64,000 bases of DNA from Nocardia rhizosphaerihabitans (GCF_014646295.1 NZ_BMNE01000007.1:1-64000); one strand, 5' to 3'; positions 8,302 to 16,552 are shown, counted from the first letter of the stretch. Notes: generated by a model from the letters alone, not told the origin. Translations and numbers: made by a program.

Positions 8302-8895
8302 TCAGGCGTCATCCGAGCGGAGTCGGTGGCGCAGATTCTTCACCACGCCGTAGAGGGCGACGACCGGTTTCAGCGGCATCCATTCGCCGAATCGGTACTC
8401 CCGCCCCGGGACGAGGCGCACGGCCAGTTCCGGGCTCTGCTCCGCGAGATAGTCGCGGCCCGTCGCGGCGTGGGTGGGCAGGGAAACGATCTTGATCCGG
8501 TCGACATCCTTCAGATATGGAATCGCGAAAGCAATGTTCTCCCAGGTGGATCGGCTCGAATCCTCGAGCGCGAGTTCCCCGCGATACCCGCGCGCTTCCG
8601 TCGCGTACTCCGCCATCAGCGCGGCTTCCGGTACCGGCCCGGCGCAGGCTCCCCCGCACAACACGAGGCGGGCCTCGGTCGCGCCCGGATCGATGGAACG
8701 CAGACCCGCACGGACCCGCCACCGATTCATGGCATTGGCGCGTTCACCGGTGTTGCGATAGCCGAGGACGACGACAGCCTCGGACCCGGCGCGCGTGGGC
8801 CCGACGCCTCGCCGGGACGCGCGCCAGTTCGCCCATTCACCCCACAGCATCAGACCGATACCGGCGGCGATTGTCAGCCGGGTTCGTTTCCGCAC
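8302..8895 (-). CDS. DUF218/YdcF-like envelope protein
   Basis: About 197 residues. A short hydrophobic segment near the N-terminus (LTIAAGIGLMLWGEW) is followed by the DUF218 core: AVVVLGYRNTGERAN, LVLCGGACAG and STWENIAFAIPYL, with the conserved TxEN-like pattern. ElyC/SanA/YdcF relatives act at the cell envelope, but no exact reaction is assigned. The GTG at 8895 is chosen because it precedes the membrane anchor; GGAGAG touches it closely, so a nearby GTG or the internal ATG is possible. It sits between the LysR gene (37 bases downstream) and the divergent YeiH gene. Confidence 0.75.
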   Translation of the reverse strand: MRKRTRLTIAAGIGLMLWGEWANWRASRRGVGPTRAGSEAVVVLGYRNTGERANAMNRWRVRAGLRSIDPGATEARLVLCGGACAGPVPEAALMAEYATEARGYRGELALEDSSRSTWENIAFAIPYLKDVDRIKIVSLPTHAATGRDYLAEQSPELAVRLVPGREYRFGEWMPLKPVVALYGVVKNLRHRLRSDDA

Positions 8896-9002
8896 CTCTC
8901 CAGCAAAGCACACCACCGATCCCGGATCCCATAAGCCAGCTTTATGAGCCCCTCCGAAACCGGCCTCTACCTCGCCTTCTTCGGCGCAGCGAAGGTGGTG
9001 GA

Positions 9003-10010
9003 GTGAACCGAGTACGTACCTTCGCCCCCGGACTGGCCCTCGCTGCCCTCGTGGCCACCGCGGCGGTGCCGGCAGGCAAGGCACTGCCGATGATCGGTGC
9101 GCCCGTGCTGGCGCTGGGCGCGGGCGCAGCCGCCGGGATCGTGCTGCGGCAGCGGGAGGCCACGGATGAGCTGTTCGGTCCCGGGCTCGAAGTCGCGCGG
9201 CAGCGGTTGCTCGGTCTGGCGATCGTGTTGCTCGGGCTCGGGCTGCCCTTGGGGTCGGTGCTGAGCGTGGGACGGGAGACGGCGGTCGTGCTGATCGGGA
9301 CGCTCGTCGTCGGCGCGGTGGCGGCGTTCTGTGTCGGCCGGATGCTGGCGGTCGACCGGGAATCGGCGACGCTGGTGGCCGTGGGGACGACGATCTGCGG
9401 CGCGTCCGCGATCGCGGCGGCCACCGCGGTGCTGCGCCCGGACAAACAGCGGGTCGCCTACGCGCTCGGCACCATCTTCGTCTTCAATGTCGCTGCCGTG
9501 CTGGTGTATCCGCCGCTCGGCCGCGCGCTCGGCCTGTCGCAGGAAGCCTTCGGTCTGTGGGCGGGAACCGCGATCAACGACACCTCCTCGGTGCTGGCGG
9601 CGGGCGTCGTCTTCGGCGCTGGTGCGGCGCATTTCGCGGTGATCGTGAAGCTGATGCGCAGTCTGGCCATCATCCCGCTGTGTCTGGGCCTGCACGTCGG
9701 CCGACGTCACCTCGTCGAGGAGACCGGCGCACCCGCGGGTTCGCTGCGCCAGGCCTTCCCCCTGTTCGTCGTGCTGTTCCTCGCCGCGTCGATCGTCGCC
9801 GGTCTCGGCATCCTGCCCACCGCGCTGACCACGCCGTCGGCCGCGACCAGCAGCTGGCTCATCGCCGCGGTCCTGGCCGCCATCGGCACCTCGCTCAGCA
9901 TCGAGCGCCTCCGCAGCGCGGGCATCCGCCCGCTGGTCCTCGGTGGCGCGCTCGGCCTGATCCTCGGCGGCGCCAGCCTCGGCCTGATGTACCTCACCGG
10001 CTGGTGCTGA
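9003..10010 (+). CDS. YeiH-type putative sulfate/sulfite exporter
   Basis: 335-residue integral membrane protein of the conserved YeiH family (Pfam Cons_hypoth698), with about ten hydrophobic segments. Characteristic stretches are LLGLAIVLLGLGLPLG, GTTICGASAIAAATAVL and WAGTAINDTSSVLAAG. The family is annotated as a putative sulfate exporter; biochemical proof is thin. GTG at 9003 was chosen because it begins the first hydrophobic helix and has a GAAGG-type site upstream; the frame remains open further upstream without membrane character. Its 3' end overlaps the convergent hydrolase gene by 17 bases. It fits the sulfur theme of the window. Confidence 0.85.
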   Translation: MNRVRTFAPGLALAALVATAAVPAGKALPMIGAPVLALGAGAAAGIVLRQREATDELFGPGLEVARQRLLGLAIVLLGLGLPLGSVLSVGRETAVVLIGTLVVGAVAAFCVGRMLAVDRESATLVAVGTTICGASAIAAATAVLRPDKQRVAYALGTIFVFNVAAVLVYPPLGRALGLSQEAFGLWAGTAINDTSSVLAAGVVFGAGAAHFAVIVKLMRSLAIIPLCLGLHVGRRHLVEETGAPAGSLRQAFPLFVVLFLAASIVAGLGILPTALTTPSAATSSWLIAAVLAAIGTSLSIERLRSAGIRPLVLGGALGLILGGASLGLMYLTGWC

Positions 10011-10863
10011 ACCGCTTCTCGATCGCCGCCGTGATCGCGTCCGGTTCGTGTTCCTGGATGAAGTGCCCCGCGCGCGGCAGCTCGACGACGTCGACGTCGG
10101 TGAAGCTGGCACGCATGCGCGGGAGGTAGGCCTTCGGGCGGAACGCCATGTCCCGCATCCCCCACACCAGCAAAGTCGGCTTGCCACCGAGCAGGGCAGG
10201 CACGTCCCGGGCGAGCTGGTCCAAGAGCGGGCGGGCGGCGCGAATTTCGTCGGGCGTCGCGGCGAGTCCGATCCGAGCTTCCGGGCTCGGCTGTACGGCG
10301 CGGTAGTGGTCGGCCTCGGCCGCGGTGAGTGTGCGTCCCAGTTCCGCGAGCAGGACGCGCTCGACGAGGAAGTTCTGCTGGAGGATCCGCCGCTGCATCG
10401 GACCGCTGCTCATGATCCTGCTGAACGCCCGATTGGCCAGCGCTTCGGTCGGCCAGAACAAGGTGTTGCCCAGGACAATCCCCCGCACCCGATCCGCCCG
10501 TGCGGTGGCCGCGCCCAGGCCGATGGGTCCGCCCCAATCGTGTCCCATCACGACGAAGTCGTCGAGCCACAGGTGATCGATCAACTCACCGAGGACCGCG
10601 GTGTGCTCGGCGATGGTGTAGCCGTAGCCCGCGGGACGTTCGGACAATCCGAAACCCGGATTGTCGACGGCGATACACCGGTACCGGTCCCGCAGGTTCC
10701 GCACGATGTGGCGGTAGACAAAGCTCCACGTCGGAGCGCCGTGACAGAACAGGATCGGCGGTCCGGTCCCCTCGTCGATGTAGTGCACCCGGCCTGCGGA
10801 CGAGTCGAACCACCGGGATTCGAACGGGTACAGATTCCTGTCGGGAACAAAGTCGATCAGCAT
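9994..10863 (-). CDS. Alpha/beta hydrolase, haloalkane dehalogenase-like
   Basis: 289 residues with the alpha/beta-hydrolase plan: oxyanion motif HGAPTW at 41-46, nucleophile D109 in GHDWGG, and catalytic His in GHFIQEHEP near residue 270. The size, Asp nucleophile followed by Trp, and overall pattern match haloalkane dehalogenases (subfamily III) and fluoroacetate dehalogenase/epoxide hydrolase relatives. In most haloalkane dehalogenases an Asn that binds halide follows the HG motif; here it is Ala43, so dehalogenation is uncertain. Convergent with the YeiH gene, overlapping it by 17 bases. Confidence 0.8.
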   Translation of the reverse strand: MLIDFVPDRNLYPFESRWFDSSAGRVHYIDEGTGPPILFCHGAPTWSFVYRHIVRNLRDRYRCIAVDNPGFGLSERPAGYGYTIAEHTAVLGELIDHLWLDDFVVMGHDWGGPIGLGAATARADRVRGIVLGNTLFWPTEALANRAFSRIMSSGPMQRRILQQNFLVERVLLAELGRTLTAAEADHYRAVQPSPEARIGLAATPDEIRAARPLLDQLARDVPALLGGKPTLLVWGMRDMAFRPKAYLPRMRASFTDVDVVELPRAGHFIQEHEPDAITAAIEKRFSTSR

Positions 10864-10893
10864 GGGCCCTCCCTCCCGATGTCAGACTACATG

Positions 10894-10903
10894 GGGTGCA
10901 CCC
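10894..10903. promoter_or_regulatory. Short palindrome upstream of the dehalogenase-like gene
   Basis: GGGTGCACCC is a perfect 10-base palindrome located 31 bases upstream of the start at 10863, within the promoter region of that gene. It could be an operator; it may also be chance in GC-rich DNA. Confidence 0.25.
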
Positions 10904-10979
10904 AGGCGGACGGTAGGCCCCACCGAGGCTCGTTTCGGCTGAGTTCTGTTTCGCCCGAAGGTGTTTCGAAGAGACGGAC

Positions 10980-11011
10980 GTGTGGGGCGACGCCACAGTG
11001 TCGCCCCACAC
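10980..11011 (-). terminator. Hairpin terminator after leuA
   Basis: A perfect 12-base stem (GTGTGGGGCGAC with GTCGCCCCACAC) and an 8-base loop begin six bases after the leuA stop on the minus strand. There is no clear T-tract, as is usual for actinobacterial stem-only terminators. Confidence 0.75.
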
Positions 11012-11016
11012 CCGGC

Positions 11017-12762
11017 CTACATTCGCGCGTTGACCGCGTTCATCACCGCGTCCAGTGACGCCGCGATCACCGACGTGCTCCGGCCGAAGGCCCAGCCGGT
11101 CCGGCCGTCCACCCGGTATTCCAGGTAGCTCACGGCCGCGCTGTCGGCACCCTCGTCGACCGAATGTTGTGTCAGGCCCAGGATCTCGACAGGGTGGCCC
11201 GCGGCGGCCAGCGCGGTGGTCACCGCGTCGACCGGGCCGACATCGCGATGGACCGAGCGCAGTTCGCGACCGTCGATGTCCAGCACGATCTCGGTGGCGC
11301 CGTCGGTGATGTGCCACCGCGCCAGCACAATGCGCGGTTCGGCCACCGTGTAGGCCTGTTCGAACAGCGTGAACAGCTCCTTGGCGGTGACCTCGGCGCC
11401 GGTGTCGTCGGTGCGCTGTTGCACCCGGCTGGCGAGGTCGATCTGCAAGCGCCGCGGCAGGTCCAACCCGTACCCGGTCTGCAGCAGGTAGGCGATGCCG
11501 CCCTTGCCGGACTGGGAGTTGACCCGGATCACGGCGTCGTAGGAGCGACCGATGTCGGCCGGGTCGATCGGCAGATACGGGACCTGCCAATCCATGTCGC
11601 GCTCGGCGACTCTGGCTTCAGCCGCGCGGGCGCGATGGTGGGCCATCCCCTTGCGGATCGCGTCCTGGTGCGTTCCGGAAAACGCGGAATGTACGAGATC
11701 GCCCACGTACGGGTGCCTTTCGTGCACGGGCAGCCGGGTGCAGTACTCGACCGTGCGGCGGATCTCGTCGATGTCGGAGAAGTCGATCATCGGGTCGACG
11801 CCCTGCGCGTGCAGATTCAATGCCAGGGTCGCGATGTCGACATTGCCGGTGCGTTCACCGTTGCCGAACACGCAGCCCTCCACCCGCTGGGCACCGGCCA
11901 GGACGGCCAGCTCGGCGCAGGCGATGCCGGTCCCCCGGTCGTTGTGCGGGTGCACCGACAGGATCACCCCGTCGCGGCGCGCCAGGTTGCGGTGCATGTA
12001 TTCGATCTGGTCGGCGTAGATGTTTGGTGTCGCGACCTCCACTGTCGCGGGCAGATTCAGGGTCACCGGCCGCTTCGGTGCGGCCTGCCACAGCTCGGTG
12101 ACCGCGTCACAGATCTCCAGGGCGAAGTCGGGTTCGGTCAGGTTGAACACCTCGGGCGAGAACTGGAAGCGCACGTTCGGCAGGTCACCGGCCTCGGCGA
12201 GGACCGCGCGGGCGCCGTCCAGAATCAGCTCACGCAATTGCCCGCGATCCTTGCCCAGCACCACCTCCCGCCAGACCGGCGCGGTGGCGGTGTAGAGGTG
12301 GATGACCACCTCGTTGGCGATGCCGCGCACCGATTCGACAGTGCGCTCGATCAGATCACGCCGGGCCGGGGTGAACACGACGACGGCCACATCAGGCGGC
12401 GCGATCGGGGTGTGCGCCAGCAGCCGGACGAAATCGAAATCGGTCTGCGAGGCGGACGGGTAGCCCACCTCGATCTCCTTGTACCCCATGGCGACAAGCA
12501 GTTCGAAGAACCGGCGCTTGCGGTCGGGATCCATCGGTTCGGCCAGCGCTTGATTGCCGTCGCGCAGGTCGACCGGCACCCACAGCGGAGCGGTGGTGAT
12601 CCTGGCGTCCGGCCAGTTCCGCTGTCCGGCAGGGACTTCCACGCGCCGGTGGACATCGCCGTAGCGGTGTGACGGCATGGCCGAATGCCGCTGCCGATTC
12701 CAGGCGGGCGCGCCGGTGGCGACGGCGCCCGCGGGGGTTACCAGGGTGGGAAATGCACTCAT
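11017..12762 (-). CDS. leuA: 2-isopropylmalate synthase
   Basis: 581 residues; catalyses condensation of acetyl-CoA with 2-oxoisovalerate, the first step of leucine synthesis. The TIM-barrel part shows DLRDGNQAL (metal-binding Asp), EVGYPSASQTDFDF, VHPHNDRGTG and GCVFGNGERTGNVD. A C-terminal LeuA allosteric domain (from about 440) binds leucine for feedback. Length and the extended N-terminus match the actinobacterial form. The ATG at 12762 has AGGAAG upstream. A leader peptide with three consecutive Leu codons and a hairpin precede it (12825-12891), so transcription is probably controlled by attenuation. A strong hairpin ends the gene. Confidence 0.97.
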   Translation of the reverse strand: MSAFPTLVTPAGAVATGAPAWNRQRHSAMPSHRYGDVHRRVEVPAGQRNWPDARITTAPLWVPVDLRDGNQALAEPMDPDRKRRFFELLVAMGYKEIEVGYPSASQTDFDFVRLLAHTPIAPPDVAVVVFTPARRDLIERTVESVRGIANEVVIHLYTATAPVWREVVLGKDRGQLRELILDGARAVLAEAGDLPNVRFQFSPEVFNLTEPDFALEICDAVTELWQAAPKRPVTLNLPATVEVATPNIYADQIEYMHRNLARRDGVILSVHPHNDRGTGIACAELAVLAGAQRVEGCVFGNGERTGNVDIATLALNLHAQGVDPMIDFSDIDEIRRTVEYCTRLPVHERHPYVGDLVHSAFSGTHQDAIRKGMAHHRARAAEARVAERDMDWQVPYLPIDPADIGRSYDAVIRVNSQSGKGGIAYLLQTGYGLDLPRRLQIDLASRVQQRTDDTGAEVTAKELFTLFEQAYTVAEPRIVLARWHITDGATEIVLDIDGRELRSVHRDVGPVDAVTTALAAAGHPVEILGLTQHSVDEGADSAAVSYLEYRVDGRTGWAFGRSTSVIAASLDAVMNAVNARM

Positions 12763-12824
12763 GACTGTTCTGCTTCCTGGCCACGACGGGCCACGAGATA
12801 ACGGCGACCGGCCACGACAGAGCC

Positions 12825-12862
12825 CCACGGCGGGGCGGCCGGTCGGTCAGGCCCCGCCGTGG
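12825..12862 (-). terminator. leuA attenuator hairpin
   Basis: Perfect 12-base inverted repeat (CCACGGCGGGGC and GCCCCGCCGTGG, 14-base loop) in the leuA leader transcript, between the leader peptide and leuA. The 5' arm overlaps the His-Gly-Gly codons of the leader peptide, so ribosome stalling at the preceding Leu codons would change its folding. This is the layout of leuA attenuators known from actinobacteria; there is no poly-U run. Confidence 0.75.
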
Positions 12863-12891
12863 CGGCCGAGGAGAAGCGCGGTGTGCGTCAT
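12847..12891 (-). CDS. leuA leader peptide
   Basis: A 14-codon frame encodes MTHTALLLGRHGGA and then TGA. Three consecutive Leu codons (CTT CTC CTC) just before the attenuator hairpin make it a leucine-sensing leader peptide: when charged tRNA-Leu is scarce the ribosome would pause and prevent the hairpin from forming. It starts 129 bases upstream of the leuA ATG. No strong ribosome-binding site precedes its ATG, so it may be nearly leaderless. Confidence 0.8.
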   Translation of the reverse strand: MTHTALLLGRHGGA

Positions 12892-12941
12892 GATGGGTAC
12901 ACTTCTACCACAACTCCTCAGACAAGTAGAGAGGTCTTTCG
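12892..12941. promoter_or_regulatory. Compact divergent promoter region, leuA leader / GntR gene
   Basis: Only 50 bases separate the leuA leader ATG and the GntR start. This less GC-rich stretch must hold the start signals for both directions. On the minus strand TTGTCT at 12930-12935 could serve as a -35 box. Because the regulator gene overlaps this region, it could also influence leuA; no clear operator was identified. Confidence 0.4.
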
Positions 12942-13613
12942 GTGGTATCGCAGGTACGGCGTCAGCCGCTGGCCGCACAAGCGGCTGAACTCCTTCTCAC
13001 GCGGATCCGTGCCGGTGAGTGGCCGCTTGGCCACCGATTGCCCGGCGAGACCGTGCTCGCCGTCCAGCTGGGCGTCGGCCGGTCGACGTTGCGCGAGGCG
13101 ATCCGGGAGCTGGCGGGCAAGGGAGTACTCGACAGCAGGCAGGGCGCCGGTGTGTTCGTCACGGCGCTCGATGTCACCGAGGATTGGGATGTCGTCCTGC
13201 GCGGCGCCACCATCGCCGCGGTGATCGAGGCGCGCATCGCCATCGAGGCCGAGGCCGCCGCGCTGGCGGCGCGACGGCGCACCCCCGCCGATGTTCGTGC
13301 CATCCGCCGCGCGCTGGCGGGGCGTCGCGCCGACGGGCAGACCGTGGCCGAGCATGTCGATGCCGACATGGCCTTCCATCGCGCGGTGATCGTCGCCGCC
13401 CACAACGACGTGCTGACCCAGCTGTTCGACAGTTTCCTCCCGCGGCTGCGCCTGGCCATGATCGACATGCTCACGCTGCGACCGGTCGCCTCGGAGCAGG
13501 CCGACCACGCCGCGCACGAACAGCTCGCCCAAGCCGTCGCCGATCGGAACCCCACGGCGGCAGCCGAATTCAGCCGCACCCACCTGTCCGCATTGAAGGA
13601 GGCTTTCGCATGA
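12942..13613 (+). CDS. GntR-family regulator, FadR subclass
   Basis: 223 residues. The winged helix-turn-helix covers about 8-75 (PLGHRLPGETVLAVQLGVGRS, with TLREAIRELAGKG), and the C-terminal FCD all-helical domain follows (about 90-215, with acidic and His residues that often bind metal, DMAFHRAVI and HEQLAQAV). The GTG start has GAGAGG eight bases upstream. The gene overlaps the following ABC ATPase gene (ATGA at 13610-13613), so it probably regulates that gene. It is divergent from leuA. Confidence 0.9.
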   Translation: MVSQVRRQPLAAQAAELLLTRIRAGEWPLGHRLPGETVLAVQLGVGRSTLREAIRELAGKGVLDSRQGAGVFVTALDVTEDWDVVLRGATIAAVIEARIAIEAEAAALAARRRTPADVRAIRRALAGRRADGQTVAEHVDADMAFHRAVIVAAHNDVLTQLFDSFLPRLRLAMIDMLTLRPVASEQADHAAHEQLAQAVADRNPTAAAEFSRTHLSALKEAFA

Positions 13614-14395
13614 CCGGCGTCCCGGTGATCGAACTCGACGAGGTGACCTTCCGCCGTGAAGGTAAGAAGATCATCGACGGCATCTCGCTGACCGTGCGGG
13701 CAGGCGAGCACTGGGCGTTGCTCGGCCCCAACGGCGCGGGCAAGAGCACCCTGCTCGGTTTCTGCGGCGCCGTCACCTTCCCCACCACCGGCACCGTGCG
13801 GGTGCTCGGCGAACAGTTCGGCCGGGTGGAGCTGGCGCGGCTGCGCCGCTCGATCGGGCACGTCAACCCACGGCACCCGCTGCGCTCCGCGCTCACCGTG
13901 CGTGAGGTCGTCCTGACCGGCATCACCGCCACGATCGACACCCCGATGCGCTGGTCCCCCACCCCCGGCGACCTGGCACGAGCCGACGCGATCATCGAGA
14001 CCCTCGGCCTGTCCGGCAAAGCCGAGGAACTCTGGCCGACCCTGTCCCAGGGGGAACGCGGCCGCACCCTGATCGCCCGCGCCCTCATCAGCGGCCCCCG
14101 CGTCCTGCTCCTGGACGAACCGTCCACCGGCCTCGACCTGGCAGCCCGCGAGCAACTGCTCACCACCATCGACACCCTCGACCAGACCCACCCCGAAGTG
14201 GCATCGATCCTGGTCACCCACCACCTCGAGGAACTCCCGACCACCACCACCCACGCCCTGCTGATCGCCGACGGGCACACCGTCGCCGCAGGCCCCGCCC
14301 CGGACGTCATCACCACCGACCACGTCTCCACCGCCTTCGACCACCCCATCGACGTGCGCTACGACGGGGGTCGCTGGAGCGCCAGGGCACGCTGA
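13610..14395 (+). CDS. Orphan ABC transporter ATP-binding protein
   Basis: 261-residue ATPase with Walker A GPNGAGKST, signature LSQGERGRTLIAR, Walker B VLLLDEPSTGLD and switch VTHHLEEL. The form resembles YlmA/iron-type or ModF-like ATPases. AAGGAGG lies eight bases before the ATG, inside the GntR gene, with a four-base overlap. No permease or binding protein is next to it; a small secreted protein follows. It may work with a permease coded elsewhere or in a non-transport role; partner unknown. Confidence 0.85.
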   Translation: MTGVPVIELDEVTFRREGKKIIDGISLTVRAGEHWALLGPNGAGKSTLLGFCGAVTFPTTGTVRVLGEQFGRVELARLRRSIGHVNPRHPLRSALTVREVVLTGITATIDTPMRWSPTPGDLARADAIIETLGLSGKAEELWPTLSQGERGRTLIARALISGPRVLLLDEPSTGLDLAAREQLLTTIDTLDQTHPEVASILVTHHLEELPTTTTHALLIADGHTVAAGPAPDVITTDHVSTAFDHPIDVRYDGGRWSARAR

Positions 14396-14459
14396 CACCC
14401 ACCATGGCGGGGGTTACGATCGCGGGGCATCACGTTGTCGGCACGGACAGGAGGATGTC

Positions 14460-14723
14460 ATGAGAATCGTTCACCGGATCGTCGCCACCGCGGGTGTTGC
14501 CGTGGCCTTGACGCTGGCCACCACGGGCATCGCCGCCGCTCAGGAGGCCGAACCACCGAAATCGCCACTGGTGGAGTTCATCGAGTCGTGGCCGCCGGCG
14601 CCGCAGGGCTGCGATCGCGTCTGGGATCCGATCGAAACCGTCGTCGAGGATTACGTTCCCGAGCCGGCCAAGGCCGCGTTCGACGCCTTCGACGATTGGT
14701 GCGAGGGCCAGGAAGACGTCTGA
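14460..14723 (+). CDS. Small secreted protein of unknown function
   Basis: 87 residues: a Sec signal peptide (positive start, hydrophobic core VAVALTLATTGIAAA) with likely cleavage near residue 27, then a short acidic mature domain of about 60 residues with two cysteines (C50 and C81) that could form a disulfide. AGGAGG lies six bases before the ATG. It follows the orphan ABC ATPase by 64 bases, perhaps with its own promoter. No recognised family. Confidence 0.75.
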   Translation: MRIVHRIVATAGVAVALTLATTGIAAAQEAEPPKSPLVEFIESWPPAPQGCDRVWDPIETVVEDYVPEPAKAAFDAFDDWCEGQEDV

Positions 14724-14739
14724 CACGCTGGGTCCGGTG

Positions 14740-15234
14740 TCAGCCGGATTCGAACGGGTCGTCGCCGAAATCCAGGTCGGCGCCGAGTAGTTCGTCCGCG
14801 CGGGCCAGGGCGCGGTCGAGTTCGTCGGTGACGGAGTCCATGATCGAGATGCCGTCGAGCATCTCGGACAGTTCGGCGCGCAGGGCGTTCAGTTCGGCGA
14901 CGGCGGGGTCGACGGTGGTCCAGGCGACGGTGTCGCGCCACCAGCTGTCCCGCTGAATCCAGGACCACACGATGTCGCGAACCAGCAGCGCGTCGGTGGT
15001 GAAGAGCTGGCGGTGATCGGCGCCGTCGACGTGCTCGAGTTCGTAGGTGCCCTCGTCGAGGTAGCGGGCCTGGATGTACTCGGTCTCGGTGCGGGTCAGC
15101 AGGAGGAACGGGTGGTCGGGGGCCGGATCGGGGGCATCGGCGCCGAGGTCGGCCGGATCGACGGCGCGTGGCGCGCCGGAACCGTCGCCGAGGTGGACGA
15201 CGACCTCCGGCGAATCGTCACGGTAAGCACCCAT
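14740..15234 (-). CDS. Conserved hypothetical protein
   Basis: 164 residues, acidic and soluble, with no signal or membrane segment. The N-terminal half contains PFLLLTRTETEYIQARYLDEG and many aromatic residues (IVWSWIQRDSWWRD); the C-terminal half looks helical (AELNALRAELSEMLDGI). I do not recognise the family. It is convergent with the small secreted protein gene (16 bases apart) and divergent from the DinB-type gene at 15346. Confidence 0.7.
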   Translation of the reverse strand: MGAYRDDSPEVVVHLGDGSGAPRAVDPADLGADAPDPAPDHPFLLLTRTETEYIQARYLDEGTYELEHVDGADHRQLFTTDALLVRDIVWSWIQRDSWWRDTVAWTTVDPAVAELNALRAELSEMLDGISIMDSVTDELDRALARADELLGADLDFGDDPFESG

Positions 15235-15345
15235 CGGGCCAGTGTGCCGGATCGAGGGCAGCTCAGGACAGTGGTACCGATGAATCCGCGCCGGTCGCGA
15301 CGTCTACATCGACAGGTACAGATCTGTCGACAGGAGGTTCCGGCT

Positions 15346-15975
15346 GTGAACGACACCGAGGTCAGGGCCGCGATCGCGGCGCAACGCGCCGAGACGGCGG
15401 AGTTTCTCGCCGGATTGGACGAAGCGACGTGGGATGCGCCGACCCTGTGCGCCGGCTGGCGGGTCCGCGAGGTCGCTGCGCATCTGAGCATGCCGTTCCG
15501 GACATCGCTGCCGCGCTTCCTGGTCGGCATGATCGCCGCTCGCGGCAACTTCGACCGGCTGGCCGACCGCGCCGCCCGCGCCGACGCCGCGCGGATGAGT
15601 TCGGAGGAACTCGTCGCCGCCATCCGGGACAACACCGCACACCCGTGGAAGCCACCGGGCGGCAGCGGATACGCGAGCGCGCTCAGCCACGACGTCATCC
15701 ACGGCCTCGACATCACCGTCGCGCTCGGTCACACCGAACCGGTGCCGCTCGATCGGATGCGCCTGGTTCTCGGCGCCAACACTCAGCGCTCGCTCGACTA
15801 CTTCGGCGTCGACCTCGACGGAATCGCCCTGCAGGCAACCGATCTCGATTTCCGCCACGGCGCGGGCGAGGTGGTCTCCGGCGCAGCCCAGGACCTGCTG
15901 CTCGTGCTGTGTGGACGCACCCTGCCCCCTGGCCGCCTGCACGGCGCGCCTGCGGCCAGGTTCACCAGCGGCTGA
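15346..15975 (+). CDS. Mycothiol-dependent maleylpyruvate isomerase-family protein
   Basis: 209 residues of the DinB-like four-helix superfamily. The N-terminal part shows the mycothiol-type pattern with LAGLDEATWDAPTLCAGWRVREVAAHL (Trp and the metal His of the first helix) and later SALSHDVIHGLD, giving the second His pair. The family uses mycothiol or acts as a metal-dependent thiol S-transferase or isomerase; the substrate is unknown. GTG at 15346 has CAGGAGG ten bases upstream. The following gene encodes another DinB-fold protein. Confidence 0.85.
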   Translation: MNDTEVRAAIAAQRAETAEFLAGLDEATWDAPTLCAGWRVREVAAHLSMPFRTSLPRFLVGMIAARGNFDRLADRAARADAARMSSEELVAAIRDNTAHPWKPPGGSGYASALSHDVIHGLDITVALGHTEPVPLDRMRLVLGANTQRSLDYFGVDLDGIALQATDLDFRHGAGEVVSGAAQDLLLVLCGRTLPPGRLHGAPAARFTSG

Positions 15976-16021
15976 CGAAAACGACCTGCGGGCCGCCGCG
16001 GTGCGGAGTACCGTCGCGCCG

Positions 16022-16546
16022 GTGACGTGGACAGCACCCGAACTCACGCCGACGCGGACCCTCGTCGGCGCGGCGGAACGCCCGATGCTGCAGTCCTGGT
16101 TGGACTTTCACCGCCAGACCTTGCTCGGCAAATGCGGCGGCCTCGACGCCGACCAGCTCGCGACGCGATCGGTGCCACCGTCGACACTCTCCCTGCTCGG
16201 GCTGGTCCGCCACCTCACCGAGGTCGAGCGCGGGTGGTTCCGGGTGTCGGCGGCAGGTGAATCCGTCGAGCCGGTCTACGGGTCGGTGACCGAGCCCGAC
16301 GCCGATTTCGACGACCTCGCCGCGTTGCCCGCCGAGGACGTCTTCGCCGCGTTCCACGCCGAGGTCGCCGCCTGCGACGCGGCCGTCGCCGAGCTGCCGC
16401 TCGACCATGTCTTCCATGTCCCGTGGCGCTCCGACGGCTACACCCTGCGCTGGGCGTATCTGCACATGATCGAGGAGTACGCCAGGCACAACGGCCACGC
16501 CGATCTGTTGCGGGAGCGGATCGACGGCGTCACCGGCAGCTTCTGA
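16022..16546 (+). CDS. DinB/DUF664-family protein
   Basis: 174 residues. The DUF664 pattern is clear: MLQSWLDFHRQTLLGKCGGL, LGLVRHLTEVERGWFR (first metal His) and WAYLHMIEEYARHNGHADLLRE (further His ligands). Members are metal-binding helical proteins of the DinB/mycothiol S-transferase superfamily. The GTG at 16022 is chosen because it begins the conserved part; its ribosome site is weak, so the start could be a few codons upstream. It is convergent with the HAD gene, six bases apart. Confidence 0.85.
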   Translation: MTWTAPELTPTRTLVGAAERPMLQSWLDFHRQTLLGKCGGLDADQLATRSVPPSTLSLLGLVRHLTEVERGWFRVSAAGESVEPVYGSVTEPDADFDDLAALPAEDVFAAFHAEVAACDAAVAELPLDHVFHVPWRSDGYTLRWAYLHMIEEYARHNGHADLLRERIDGVTGSF

Positions 16547-16552
16547 CCCCGG

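Noticed and set aside
10011..10016. A terminator between the YeiH and hydrolase genes
   Set aside because: The genes overlap by 17 bases and no hairpin lies there. Similar short overlaps of convergent genes occur at 26634-26641, 50854-50863 and 63803-63820 and look like simple compaction.
12763..12941. A T-box riboswitch controlling leuA
   Set aside because: The leader is short and carries a coding frame with three Leu codons and a single attenuator hairpin; no T-box or specifier loop is visible.
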